This document shows, one piece after another, positions 10,266 through 23,300 of a stretch of DNA of 64,000 nucleotides (position 1 is the stretch's first letter; each line of letters starts with the position of its first letter). The position numbers and the translations under genes were made by a program. The DNA lies in the NCBI GenBank assembly GCA_027422505.1, contig JAPQWV010000028.1, positions 2,642,001 through 2,706,000 on the forward strand, in the 5' to 3' direction. Under the pieces are notes generated by a model, which was not told where the DNA came from, did no database searches, and saw only the letters and a list, made by a program, of their open reading frames with translations. The DNA comes from Craterostigma plantagineum (lineage: Eukaryota; Streptophyta; Magnoliopsida; Lamiales; Linderniaceae).

Positions 10266-12582
10266 TGTTAGGGAGTGTGCCCTCGGAATGCCATACGAGG
10301 ACTAGGAATAGTATAGGGCGCACGATGATGTATAGGTTGATAGACAGGTTTATTGTATATACCGTCAAATAAATTAATGAATAGTTATTTTCAGGCATTA
10401 TTATTTATTTATCGAATTTAAAGTCTACTTGGCATCCGGCAGTGCGATAAATAAATAACACCCAAATGTTTGAGTTGGATGTCTGATTCTCGTGGGACGA
10501 GAGAGGAGACACCGGACAGTCCTTAATCTCAGCATTAAATAAAAAGTCCGTAAGTCTAAGGATTCTAGGTGGGTGACTAGATATCCGAATATGACTTATC
10601 CATTGACGACCACATAGTATCGGTAGTGTCACCGATTACCTGAGAGGTTGTGGGTCGTGATGGAGATATCGGTGATCGGAGGGATCGCGTATCCAGACAT
10701 TCGGCTCGTATTCGTCTCAATCACATGGCTAGGACGTTGTCAATGATTGAACGAATGACTATAGCAGCCTCAGACCGATAGGGTCATTGACGGATTTGCT
10801 TTCGCGATTTCGGTTTGTCGCTAGTTGGCTAGGCTCGTAAGTGTTCATAAATGAGACACGGGTCAGCGACGAAACGCAACCGACTTTACGGAGGTGATTG
10901 CCGGGCTTTGACGGCTATTGGGATTTACTGCCTATATTCATATAGGTTAATGTCCTATGAGGTAATCGGAGAGCGACGATTATAAAGCCTTCGGCCGAAG
11001 CTTGGAAAACTTGCTTGTATTAGATACGGAGAGGAGTTTAAATAATCGGTTCGGTCTCGATTATAACATAGTGTTAGGTTAGTGAGTTTGACATTTACAT
11101 GGCTCTTACCTAACCGGGACGCAAGTGAAAGGCGTAAGAAGTATTTAAATGTATACACTATAGTCGGTTCACACGAATTTCGATTAGATCAAAATTCGTT
11201 CTCAACTGGGATCTGTCCGGTACCGCGGGATTGGCTAGGCGAATACCGGAACTCGTGGATTCCTCCCATGCCAGTTGAGACGGACCTAGAGAGTCGCGCT
11301 TAAAAATGGTAATGAACTTGAACGAAATCAGCGGGCTTTTCTCTGAAACCTAACGAATTAGATTCGTTGAGGTAGTGGCATAGTTGATACGAGGTGTCGA
11401 CGACTTAGTTAAATTCCAGTGACGGTCACGGAAATAATTAGGACTTAAGATTGTCTTAAGTGCTTAATTAATTAACTAAGTGGGCTCAATTATAATTAAA
11501 ATAATTAGATTGGATTTAATTATTTTATAATTTAAAATTGAGGGACTAAATTGAGAATTTAGAAACCTCAAGGGCCAAAATGAAATAGTCATAAAATAAA
11601 AAAATAAAAATAAAAATTAATAGAAATATCTACACATCCACGTTGGGATGTGTAGAACTAATGACTCATTAGTTGAGTCATTAACAAGTTTGACACTTGT
11701 TTCATTTAAAAAAAAAAAAAAAATTATTTAAAAGCAACGTTCGTTGCTTATATGGAGAAGGACTTGTTTTATTTTTCCTAAGCATAACAAAAGAGAGAAA
11801 AGGTAGAAACATTCTACAACTTCTCAAGCCACTTTGAACCGACGGGATCGTTCGACGAACCCGACACCCGGACCAAACTGCGCTAGCCATCGGGAGCAGT
11901 CTCGGAGGTTCGCTCAAAGTCATACCGGCGTGACGATCTAGCCCGGAAGCCCCGGGATCCAGACGAGGTGTAGCCACGTCCATCCGAGGCGACGACAGAA
12001 GAAATCCCGTTCACCGAAGGCATACCTCGAACCTTAACGATTTGATTTACGAAAAACACCAAACGATATCGGAATAATTCGCAAGACCCCTTGTTGGAAA
12101 CATCGGGAAGTGTAGAATTATTCGCAAACTGCCGCTTTACTCGCATTAATAATTTCGAACCACAGATTTGATTTTGTGAAAAATACCAAACGACATCAGA
12201 ATAATTCGAAAGACCTATCGTTGCGAACGTTGGGAAGTGTAGAATTATTCTGGAAAATTTGGTATTGATCAAAAATCATTTCGGTCTCCAAATAATCGAA
12301 AAACGGCTGGTTGCCGCTTTGTTCGATTAATTTGGATCTAAATTATTAATTCGAATAAATTGGAAATAAATTCGAATTTTGATAATTCGAATTAACCGCG
12401 ATCTCCCGAGGCTTAGGGCAATATCTTAGACCTTCGGGAGAAGTCGAATGGCGTAAGGTTGAATTTAGATATTAAAAATTGAAAATTCGCCACCCTACGC
12501 CGCTCGGTACAAACCGTGCTTCCGCTAAAGCCACGTTGCGCTGTTCGGGGGCCGGCGTCGATTAATCGGGCCCACCCCAACA
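10266..12582 (+). mobile_element. Solo LTR G (2,317 bp) with TSD TTTGT
   Basis: It starts TGTTAGGGAGTGTGCCC, ends CACCCCAACA, and is flanked by TTTGT at 10261-10265 and 12583-12587. No coding, PBS or PPT sequence is present inside. Related LTRs start at 62829 (plus) and lie inverted at 59718-61323. The shared words include GCCCTC...ACGAGGA near the start and TTGGATTCCTCCC about 1 kb in. The lineage is unknown to me. ORFs inside are short and not conserved. Confidence 0.85.
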
Positions 12583-12599
12583 TTTGTCATATGCTTAAA

Positions 12600-13020
12600 A
12601 TGGTTTCGCCGCTTGTTTTCATCATCCTGTTGTCACTTCATCAAGTCGCCCGATTTGTGCATGCACGAGGCACTCATTACTCAACAAATCGCTCGACTGG
12701 ACGGCATAAAGCCTTCAAAATCGTCCGATCTTTCATGCATGGAATGCTTCATCATTTTGCCCGATTTGAGGGACTGAAATCGCTGAATTCTTGGTCAAGT
12801 CGCCCGATTGCTTGAGCTTATGTTGTTTCGTCCGATTTGTGGTATTAAAAATAGAAATCGACGAGCTCATTAACCCTTCCAACTCGCCCGATTCCATACA
12901 TGGAGTTTCTACTTTCGCCGAGTAATCATATAGTTAGCCAATCGCCCGATCCTATAAGTTAGCTTCTTGGTTTCCGTCGAAACCCTAGGCCAATTTCAAT
13001 TCGCTCGTTTGCTTATGTAG
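12600..13020. repeat. Dispersed TCGCCCGATT motif array in LTR F
   Basis: TCGCCCGATT or a near variant occurs about nine times in 420 bp, irregularly spaced and embedded in otherwise unrelated sequence. The same word family fills 31380-31870 in LTR E. Confidence 0.75.
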
Positions 13021-13941
13021 TCCAATCTTTTCGATCGAAAGCTACTTGAAGCTGCCTTCTTCTCCTTAATTAAAATTCCTATCATATGAATCTTTCCATC
13101 CATAACATACATCCATCTAGGCAACCAAGTTAATATGATTAAGGTTCGAAACCCTAGAATTAACAACTATCATAATAATCGTGACTCTTTATGAAAATGG
13201 ATTAAACCCTGTAAGTAATACATCTATATTCTTTCTTCTAGCCTTAAGTTCGCGTGAAATACTAAATACAAAAGTCTGAAATTGATTTATAATCAACATA
13301 CTTAGAACATGTGAACTTATGAATTAAATACGTAAAGATTACAGCAAGGTTATACCTTCTCCAAAGCTGTATTTGGTTCGAACTTCTTCCTTTCCTCTTA
13401 GGGTTTTCGATAGTTTCTTCTGTTATGAGTTACTAATCCTTTTTCTTTCTTATTTCGTCTTTTACTTGTCCTACTACCCAAATGATGTCACTTCTTTACT
13501 TTAATAGTACTTATCCAATTTTCGTGTAATGGCTATTATAATAATACTAAGTACATTCCCTCTTAGCTAAGTAACGTTTTTCTCCCTATTATGGTTATAT
13601 GGGCTTCTTTTTAATATTGCTATGCATGGGCCTAGTTCGATTATTCTAATTCTTGTTATTTTTCTTACTCATATTTTGGGTCTTAGCTACACCCTAATCC
13701 ACCTAAAATTATTTTTACCTTGGACTCAACCTTATCGTTCGAGTTATCCCATGCTTTCTTCCCTTCTACAAGTCTCCTAAGTTTTCATATTTTTAATTAA
13801 ATCTATTAACACATAGTCACAATTAAAACTGTAAAACACGTGGCATGTAGTCACTTAGACACATAATACGCAATCACGTAAGTCATATAAAATGCATGCG
13901 TATTTATTTTGCCAACTTACTTACGGGACTCGGGTATTACA

Positions 13942-15413
13942 CATGACTAGGGGACCATGTATCTAGGATAAATTGTCTATATTGCGTGTTACTGATTTGG
14001 TACTTGAATTGATTATCTATGATTACACATTAAATCAATTTCGGTGCAGTATTTGAGGGAGAGCATTTACAAAATTTGTGTCTTGAGCTCCAAATTTTTT
14101 TGATGTCTCTCTCTAAGTGTTGCAGAAAATTCAGTTCTGATCTTTAGGAGTTTATGTGTGATTAAACTTCGTTCTCATCCACATTTTATAGTCTTTCGCT
14201 TGATTCTGTGATTAGATTTCGATTGTTCAAACTGTGAAAAACCCGCATGCTAGTTCGATGAGATTTAGACCTGTTTCTGTGTTTATCTGGGTTAAAAACT
14301 GCGTCCTAGGATAGTTTAAGGGTTTTCAATTATTCTAGAAGTATAGTTTTTCGATTATCTGCGTTTTTAGAACTCGATTGGAAGTTCGACTAAAACTGGG
14401 CTTTAAACATTTAAAGGCGTCGAAGAACTTCCTCGATCGCAAACAGTTTCAATCGAATTTCAATTGGATTGAGATACTGTTTACCTCGTAAAAGATTTTC
14501 GATCGCTAAATTTAGACTTAGTCGTTAAAATAGATAATGTAGATCGAAAAGGTACTTACCATCGAGAAATCTAATTACAATTTTATGTGACCGAAAAAAA
14601 TTAACTAATGAAATAGATAAAATAGATGTAATTAAGTTTCGAGCGGAAAATTTACCATCGAAAACAGTACTTTCGATTTCAATTTTGTTCTCGGTCGTAT
14701 TTTTAGCGGCGATAAAATTAATTTTTCGACGTTAAAATCATAAAAATGCAGCGTTTATTTTGTACGATCGAAAATTTTCTCGACAGTTGTCTTAGTTTTT
14801 CGTTGTTCGATCGTAAAATTTCGCAGCGAAAATCTATTTTAAAAATCGAAAAACTTTCTCGCTGACAACTTTCACGACGAAAAATTTTATTCACGCGCGA
14901 AAAATTTCTCGATCGTAAATTTACACCGAAATCAATTTTCTCGATCGTAAATTTACACGGAAATTTTTCTCGATCGTAAAATTTCTCGGCTACAGTACCA
15001 CGCCTTAAGTTCAAACACTTAGAAAATTTTCTCTAAGTCTTTTCCACTGTTGCGGACCTTAGCGAATAAAATTTTTTCGATCGCAAATTAGAACGGATAC
15101 TTGAATTCAAAATTCACACTTAGGCAATTAAATTGAGGATTTCAATTCTCGAGCGATAAGAAGAAAGGAGTGAACAGTGCTTGATTTTACGATTCAACAC
15201 TTAGAATAATTTTCGACGGAACTTTATAGACTTTATCTTCAACTTTCGAAAATTCCATTACTAAATACCAATTAATTAGTTCACTTCCGTATACCCATGT
15301 GCCGAATTACATATTCATCGAACATGCTATGAAATGATAGACTATTATGGTTTGATGAAATTAAATTTCGACTCAATTAATTTTTGAACTAATGTTTCTA
15401 AATTGTCTTCCAG
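13942..15413 (+). other. Spacer between pol and extra ORF of S copy 2
   Basis: It is continuous with 8220-8956 once LTR F is removed and matches copy 1 in reverse complement. It keeps the CGATCG-rich array (about 14690-15000). Relative to copies 1 and 3 it has lost about 670 bp near 14140. No credible gene; open stretches on the minus strand (14718-15014) follow the repeats. Confidence 0.65.
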
Positions 15414-17512
15414 ATGGATCACTACCCCGCTTACAACCACATTTACGATAAGAACTTGTACCTCAAGGTTCAAGACACCAACTTTCAATTGGACCTGACT
15501 ACCTTTAGGTGTCCGGACGAGATAATTGTGTCCATACTACAAGGACATCCCCTCTGGCACGCGCTCACGATGACCGCATCCGTGCCGATGGTCTATCTCC
15601 GGCAATTTTGGGAAAGAATAAAGAGTCTCGTAGTTGATGGAACCTACCGATTCACCACGGTCCTCGGGACGAGACACATCAGCTTCAGGAAGGATGATTT
15701 TGGGCTCGTCCTAGACCTACCCTTCAGCCTCAACTATGACCCTCTGCCTTCGGATGCAGAGATGGTGCGTGACTTTCTCCAAATGGGATACCGTCCACCG
15801 CTCACCAAGCTCGCACAAGTCCAAAGCAATGGCATCCATGGAAGACACTGTTTGGAATTATCAACAAGTGTCTGTCGCCAAAGCACGCCGGCTTCGACAA
15901 AGGCAACGGCAAAATTCTCCGCATCTTCCACGGAATTGCATTCTCACGGAATTACTATTTCGCTCAACTGATCTGGAACGATCTAGTAGAACAGATCAGA
16001 CATAAAGAGAACAAGAGATCGAAGAATGTCCCGTATGCCTGGTGGATCAACGTCACCATCAGACAACTCATGGAGATGCACGAGAACATCCCTCGTCTAC
16101 CTCCTGGAGGGAACTACCAACCCCCGAGATTCAAGTTTTTTCACAATCCTAGGCTCACGGACCTTGATCAACCGTCGATGTCGATCCCGTTCGAGCTGCT
16201 TCGTCTCGCCGACCCCTCGAGAGACAAGTACCGATGCTACTGCCGGGAGAATCATCTTACGGAAGCGATTCTAGGGCCCCTGACAGACTTCAGAGTGAGC
16301 CCTCAACAACAACATCCACATCCGAGCCCTGAAGCTAAACTTATTGATCAAGTAGCTCAGGAGCTAGGACAGGAGCCTCCAACTCAAGAAACTCAACTAC
16401 CTGATCTAGATGCCTTGTTGATTAATGTAGTAGCACAAGAGTTGGAACTCGAGGCTCCACAACAAGCATTAGAAGAAGAAGGCCCAGTTATAGTAACAGT
16501 GCTTCAAGAACCAATTGAGGAGGCTCATACCAACGAAGCACCGCTTGTGGCGGAAACGGGGCCCAGCTCACTTCGAGAGCATCTAGTGACAGAACCGACC
16601 CGTGAGGATGTTGATCGTGGACTATCACCTCACACGGCCACCTCATCGGACACTGAGTCAGATGAAGAGATCCAATTGATAAGACGGCCTCCCACACGTC
16701 AACTCATATCCACCGAGTCCGTCTCTCAAGCTGTCACTCTCACATCAGACCAGACGTTGGCTACCTCTACAAGGGCTGAGGATCCTTCATCGCTCAATCT
16801 TGAGCCACAGCCCGACCGCTCCGCGTTAGTCATGGCCGAGGTTAAGACATCACCTACTACCGGCCATGAACTCCCAAGGTCTGATATGCAAGTTCAGTCA
16901 GAGCTTGCAACAATACCCTTAGATGCAATCTTCTAGATTCAAATCGAGGACTGGGTCGAAGTCTTGACCCGTCACAACCTCAAGTGACGACGAGCCAACT
17001 CATTGAGACGGTGTTCTCTCAAGGGTCGATAACAGGCGACATCAGTCGACCTGGTTCATCATCGGAGGCTCCTACCCTGTTCGTGACGGAAGCTCACTTA
17101 CAGGCTGCTCTCTCCTCTGCTCTATCACAGTTCATGGAAAGCCTTATGGAGAGAGTTCACGCGGCTATAGAGATATCCCAATGAGATACTGGGAAAGCAC
17201 CGAGGCCCAGCCGTCCGGACAAACCTCACAACTTATCCTCACACCCACTCAACCCACACAAACCATTCAATTGCCACTCCCATCGTCACATAAAACCTTA
17301 TTAACCCTGCCACCGTACCCATCAGTGACGTCCACTCCATCTTTGTCGCCCGCTTACTGGAGCTGACCACCCGAATGCCTGCAGAAGAAGACCTCTTCAG
17401 AAGTCTCGTGAACCATCCTTACCCGCCTACTCAATCTTGCCGAGGTCTAAGCTCCCGCTCCAAACATCGACATGACGACCCTGACAACCAGGACCGTCAT
17501 GAGGGGAGAAGA
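15414..17512 (+). pseudogene. S extra ORF, copy 2, N-terminal and middle part, broken
   Basis: The frame opens with MDHYPAYNHIYDKN at 15414 and matches the inverted copy at 5820. A deletion of about 7 bp near 15830 shifts frame. The next frame is readable through NKRSKNVPYAWWINV into the open piece 16070-16936, an acidic linker rich in Ser, Thr, Glu and Pro. A one-base loss at about 16925 shifts frame again, and the piece 16984-17184 ends in a TGA where copy 1 has an Arg codon. The N-terminal block is conserved better than the linker, suggesting past selection on a folded domain. Function unknown; no membrane segment is visible. Confidence 0.7.
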
Positions 17513-17517
17513 GGCTA

Positions 17518-18570
17518 ATGACTTCTACGAGCGATCAAGGAAAAAGCTCGGGCGCGACGCAGACAAGTGCTGGAGTCGCTGAAACCCCACAACCCACTAC
17601 CCAAACAACCACCACCACGCACCGCACCACCCAAACTCTAACCCAAATTGAACCTCCAACCTTCAACATAAGAATGTCACCGCCCACACCATCGACCTAC
17701 ATAGGCCCTTTGCTTCCGGTAGAAGAAGCAAGTGGCGCAATGCTCGTAGCACTGGCAGCTACTCAGGCCACTCCTAGCTCGTTCGCTCCAGACCAATCGA
17801 GACCATCTGGATATGGTGTCAACCCACATGAGTTCCTCGACAAATACATATTCGAAGGACAGTGGATGACCCACACTATGCCCGATGAGCATCAAAGACT
17901 ACTACTTAAGGACGTTCGACACTTCTTGCAACAAGCTTCGGTCGACTTAGTTCTGATAGAAGACGAAGAACTTCAGGAAGGTGAGGATCATGAACAAGAT
18001 CCCCCAAGGCTTCCAGAGTTGATTGCGCAACAAGCGGATTCCGCTACAAGACAAATGCCAGGCACCGTTCGAATCGACACGCCGTGGGAGAATATTCGGA
18101 TTGAGATCCTTGAGGAAGTTCGTGAACCCATATGGAGGTCACCGAACAAATTCAAGAAGTTGAACGAGTTCGAGCTCAGAGGCATCTTTCACTGGGATCA
18201 GCAGAAGAGAATGACTTATCTCTGGATGCTAACCCATCTTGGACCAGATGTGAGGCTGGGGATTCCAAAACGACAACTGAAGAGTCATTTCAAGGACCTA
18301 TCCCCAATCTGTCAGCTGCTAAGCGTCTACTGCACAAAAGGCAGTCTTCCAACTCCGTTCTATGTCATAGAGCGGATTGACAGAACTCGAGAAGAGCTAA
18401 GCGAGAGCGACCTACCTTATCTCCATGCCGAGGAGGTGTACCGACTCTACCAGCTGTACGTAGACAAGTAGAAGGGTCCTCAAGGCTTCATAGAGAAGGA
18501 AGGACTCGAGGGACTCTACCGGTTCATGATGTGCCAGGTCAAGTACCATGCCGCACACGATCTTCAGATG
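17518..18570 (+). pseudogene. S extra ORF, copy 2, C-terminal part, stopped early and truncated
   Basis: It is open from 17518 to a TAG at 18469-18471, where copy 1 encodes Tyr; homology then continues in frame to 18569 and is cut off. The Thr/Pro-rich start leads into the conserved block with GYGVNPHEFLDKYIFEGQW, the RIDTPWENIRIEI segment, LTHLGPDVRLGIPK and TPFYVIERIDRTREEL. The coiled-coil-like and basic tail seen at 2165-2400 is deleted. The Met at 17518 is just the first in the open stretch; upstream homology suggests the true start is 15414. Confidence 0.7.
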
Positions 18571-18580
18571 TTCTAACCCC

Positions 18581-20297
18581 TTGGTTCTTACCGAATTATT
18601 TAGTCACTAATTACTTTTGAAAAGTTCCAACTTAATCGTAGCCTAATTTGTATATACTTATTTAGCATTCACAACTTTTGAAAAATTCTAATTTCATCCT
18701 AGCCGAAATTATATAAATTTAATTAACATCCCGAAACTTTTGAAACGTTCTAATTTCATCCTAGTCGAAATTATATAAATTTATTTAGTACCCCAAAACT
18801 TTTGGAAAGTTCTAATTTCCAAACGAAATTTAGTATTAAAATATCCTCTCTTTGAATTTTTACATTTTTAGTCTCTATATTTTTTTAAACTTGTCAATTT
18901 AGTACCCGAGTTTTGAAAATTGCACAAAGGACCCCAATAATATATTCCGAATTTAAAATATGTCCTAAAAGCTATATATTTCTTTAAAAATATTCTCTGT
19001 TCGGAATTTTACAACACAGACTCCCCAGATTTTGTAAAATTTCAATTAAGTCCCTAAAATTTTAAGATAACTATTTTATAGGCTGTTTTGCGACCGTTTC
19101 GTATTTCTCAATGATCAAGGGGTAAACGATGTCCGCTGGACCTAAAATTTTAACCACACATAAAGGACTTGCAAATATAAATTCTGTCCAAAGGAATTCT
19201 TAATCTGAGGTCTAGATTGTGAGATATGAATTTTTAAACCTCCTGGCCGAAATGAATAAAGAAACTCTAGAAAACTCTAATATTTCCTATGTTTTAATCC
19301 TATTTCTTAATCTTAAAATCCTCTATCCTTATTTCTAAATACTCATGATCCTCCTAAGCTAACCGAAATATATATATATAATGAACAATTCATGCAAATC
19401 AATCATCACTATCACGTAAACACGAAGAACTCGATGAAGAACATGCAAACACGTAAAATTCGAAATTCCTAATGTTGTTTACGTATGTAGGTGATCTTCA
19501 CCTACCTTAATCCGCAGAGAATTGTGTTACGAGTGTGATCCCGACCTTCGTTCCCGAGCTCCTCCTCGCCCGTGAGCTTCTCCCTTTCTTTTCCCTCTTT
19601 TCTTTTCTTTTCTTTTCTTTTCTTCTCTCCCTCTCTCCCACTCTCCCTCTCCCTCTCTCTCTCCTTTTTATTTTCTTTCTCTTTCTTTCTTTGATTCTCT
19701 CGGCCTCTCCTCTCTATGATGGTGTCTCCCTATTAATTTTTAGTGTTATTTATTCTTGTGTTAATGGTGTATTTGATGGCTTTGATTTTTGTATTTAAGT
19801 GTTTGGGATATCACTTTATTCCTTCTCCTCTCCATAAAAATTGCCACCTCCTATTGTATTTGTAGTTGAGTTGTTAATTTATATTTTAGGTTAATAAAGT
19901 ATGTATTAGTTTTATTTTTATTTTGTTTGTTTCATTTTGGAGTTGAATTGTTTTGTTTGATTTGTTTTGTTTTTGATTCTATTAGTATTATAGTATTTTT
20001 GGGTCAAAGTAATGAGGTGTAAAGAGGTCCCTCTCCTTACATAAAAATTGACCATTTATTTATTTATTATTTTTTTTATTATTATATTTTATTGGGCCAA
20101 AATCCTAATTTCTAGTCTACCTCTCACAATTGGACCATTACTTTTCTTTTGGTCCAATTGGGCCTTTATTTTTGATTATCGGATCAAATTTAAATTCTTG
20201 TCTTGACTCGGGAAGAAAAATCGGTGTATGTTCGAAATCGACTTCATACTGTTCGATTATTATTAATGTAATCCCGTATAAATTTACGGGTATTACA
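18581..20297 (-). repeat. 3' LTR of gypsy B, truncated to 1,717 bp
   Basis: It matches 26369-28087 of the 5' LTR nearly base for base and ends TATTACA at 20297 next to the PPT. Its left end starts abruptly inside the LTR sequence, after a 10-bp filler (18571-18580) that matches neither neighbour. Confidence 0.9.
19571..19694. repeat. Polypyrimidine (CT) tract in the B 3' LTR
   Basis: About 120 bases almost wholly C and T, with TTTTC repeated five times and CTCTCC runs. On the LTR sense strand this is a GA-rich tract, a possible GAGA-type or triplex-forming region. An equivalent tract lies at 27361-27484. Confidence 0.85.
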
Positions 20298-20310
20298 TTC
20301 TTCCCCCCTT
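20298..20310 (-). other. Polypurine tract of gypsy B
   Basis: AAGGGGGGAAGAA on the minus strand directly before the 3' LTR. Confidence 0.85.
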
Positions 20311-20331
20311 ACAAGAATTTCGTCCCCGAAA

Positions 20332-23300
20332 TTACAGTACGGAAAATAACTCGGGGTATCTTTCTCTCATCTCGTCTTCTCTCTCCCAAGTGGCTTCTTC
20401 CAGTACTTGGTTCCGCCACAAGACCTTCACGAGAGGAATGTTTTTATTCCGAAGGCGTTTCACCTCATACATCAAGATTTCCACTGGCTTTTCTTCGTAG
20501 CTCAAGTCCGGCTTCAATTGTTGATATAGCGACTCGCCCTGCACCACATGGCTCGGGTCTGGGACGTACTTCCGTAACGTTGACACATGAAAGACGTCAT
20601 GAACTTGCGCGAGCGATGTTGGCAATTCGAGCTGGTACGCCACTTCTCCAACTCTTTTCACAATTGTGAAAGGTCCGATATATCTCGGACTCAACTTCCC
20701 CTTCTTTCCGAAACGTTTTACTCCCTTCATTGGCGAGATTTTCAAAAAGACTTGATCGCCTTCATCAAACTGCAGCGGCCTTCGTCTTTTGTCTGCATAC
20801 TTCTTCTGACGACTTTGGGCCGTTTGCATCCTCTCCCGGATTTTTCCCACAGCTTCAGTCATTTCACGAACCATTTCGGGACCCAAGAATGCTTTCTCTC
20901 CGATTTCATCCCATTGAACTGGGGATCGACATTTACGTCCGTACAAGGCTTCGTAAGGTGCCATCCCAATCGTGGCTTGATAGCTGTTGTTATAGGAAAA
21001 CTCGATCAGTGGGAGGTATTTGCTCCAACTTCCTCGGAAATCCAGAATGCATGCTCTCAACATATCTTCGAGTGTCTGGATTGTTCTTTCAGATTGTCCA
21101 TCCGTCTGGGGATGATATGCCGTACTGAAAGACAGTTTCGTCCCCATGGCCTTTTGTAAGCTCACACAGAATTGGGACAGAAACCTCGAATCCCGATCCG
21201 AAACGATTGAAATCGGGATCCCATGGAGTCTCACAATTTCTTGTATGTACAGCTCGGCATATTTCTCCATGGAATAGGTTTGATTGCTTGGCAGGAAATG
21301 GGCTGATTTAGTTAACCGATCTACGATCACCCAGATTGCATCATAGCCCTTTACCGTCTTGGGTAACCCGACGACGAAGTCCATCGTGATATGGTCCCAC
21401 TTCCACTCGGGAGTCATCAAAGGTTGCAACGTTCCCGCCGGTCTTTGATGTTCTGCTTTGATTTGCTGGCACGTCAAGCATCGTTGCACGAAAACAGCCA
21501 CATCTTTCTTCATTCCCGGCCACCAATAATTTATTCGTAAGTCCCGATACATTTTTGTTGCACCGGGATGTATCGAGTAGGTTGTTGTATGTGCCTCCGT
21601 CATTATAATTTGACGGATCTCTTTATCGGGTGGTACATATAAGCGACCTCGAAATTGTAAGCTTCCGTCGTCTCGAAATCCGAACTCCATCTGAACACCT
21701 TCATCTTGTTCCGCTCGGATCTTCAGATAGAATTCATCCTTTTTTTGTGCCTCGAGAATTCGATTTAACAACGTCGGCTTTAAGGTCAACGCTGCCAACC
21801 TCGTTTCGATCTCCCCTAAGTTGATCACTTCAACTCCGAGGTGGCACAATTCCGTGTTCACCGATTTACGGCTCAGAGCATCTGCCACTACGTTTGCCTT
21901 CCCTGGGTGATAATTAATCACGCAGTCATAGTCCTTCACCAACTCGAGCCATCGTCTTTGCCTCATGTTTAACTCCTTCTGCGTGAAGAAGTACTTTAGG
22001 CTTTTATGATCTGTAAAGATCTCGCATCGTTCTCCGTATAAACAGTGTCGCCAAATTTTCAGGGCAAACACCACGGCTGCGAGTTCCAAATCATGCGCGG
22101 GGTAATTCTTCTCGTATGGTTTCAGCTGTCGGGAGGCATAAGCGATTACTTTCCCGTTTTGCATCAACACGCATCCCAAGCCATTCTTCGAGGCGTCACT
22201 GTACACCGAAAATCCTTTGGTACCAGATGGAATCGTAAGAACAGGAGCCGTTGTCAATCGTTTCTTCAACCCCTGGAAGCTTTGTTCGCACGCTTCCGTC
22301 CACTTGAATGGAACGTTCTTCTTCGTCAGGTTTGTGAGTGCCGAGGAAATGCTAGAAAAGTCCTTAATAAACTTTCGATAGTATCCAGCAAGCCCGAGAA
22401 AGCTCCTGATCTCCGTAGGAGTGGTTGGTCGTGGCCAATTATTTACTGCTTCTATCTTGCTGGGATCCACCGAAAGTCCGTTTCCGGAAATGATGTGCCC
22501 CAAGAAAACCACTTGTTCCAACCAGAATTCGCACTTTTTGAACTTGGCGAATAACTGCTTTTCCCGAAGAATTCGTAGGACCGTCCTCAGATGTTTCTCG
22601 TGTTCTTCTCTCGTCTTTGAGTAGATGAGGATATCGTCAATAAAGACGATTACGAATTGGTCCAGAAATTCTTTGAAGACCCGATTCATCAGATCCATGA
22701 AGGCTGCTGGAGCACTCGTTAGCCCAAAAGGCATGACCAAGAATTCGTAATGGCCGTACCTCGTGCTGAACGCCGTTTTAGGAATATCAGCCTCACGAAC
22801 CTTTAATTGATGATAGCCAGAACGCAAATCAATCTTCGAGAATACTGTAGCCCCTTGTATCTGATCGAATAAATCATCGATCCTCGGTAACGGGTATTTA
22901 TTCTTTATCGTGATTTTGTTAAGTTCACGATAATCGATACAAAGTCGCATTGATCCGTCTTTCTTCTGCACGAACAATACCGGGGCTCCCCATGGTGAGA
23001 AGCTAGGTTGAATGAAGTCCTTCTGTAATAGTTCGTCAAGTTGCTCCTTAAGCTCTCGTAATTCGTTCGGTGCTAGTCGATACGGAGCTTTAGAGATCAG
23101 AGTAGCTCCAGGCATGAGATCGATGGAGAATTCGATTTCTCGATCCGGAGGTAGTCCTGGAAGGTCATCGGGGAACACGTCGGGATATTCATTTACGATC
23201 GGAAAATCTTCAAGCTTCGGTTGAGAGGATTCTTCGGCTTTCACCGCAAAGACAAAGAAAGCTTCACAGCCCGAATTTACGAGTCGCTGAGCCTTCAGAG

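Larger units (their letters stand above)
8957..13941 (-). mobile_element. Solo LTR F (gypsy type), interrupted by solo LTR G
   Basis: The ends are TGTGGCGCCCC (plus-strand left) and CGGGTATTACA (right), so on the minus strand the LTR starts TGTAATACCCG like the LTRs of B, D and E. The 5-bp TSD CATGA lies at 8952-8956 and 13942-13946, and S copy 3 provides an empty-site reference at 37103-37112. After removing LTR G the length is about 2.66 kb, one LTR, with no coding or PBS sequence. That identifies a solo LTR left by recombination. Confidence 0.8.
13731..18570. repeat. Right arm of the large inverted repeat
   Basis: This is the reverse-complement partner of 2600-8219. It holds the LTR F end, the S spacer and the extra ORF on the plus strand. 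The arm ends at TCTTCAGATG (18561-18570), after which 10 unmatched bases lead into truncated LTR B. Confidence 0.85.

Noticed and set aside
10266..12582. Host gene with short exons inside LTR G
   Set aside because: The region has TG...CA ends and a perfect TSD, related LTR copies occur elsewhere in the window, and no ORF above about 130 codons shows a domain.
19535..19798. Hydrophobic 87-codon ORF (also at 27324-27575)
   Set aside because: It is the translation of the CT tract in the B LTRs (Phe/Leu/Ser runs). The two copies are LTR repeats, not a conserved membrane protein.
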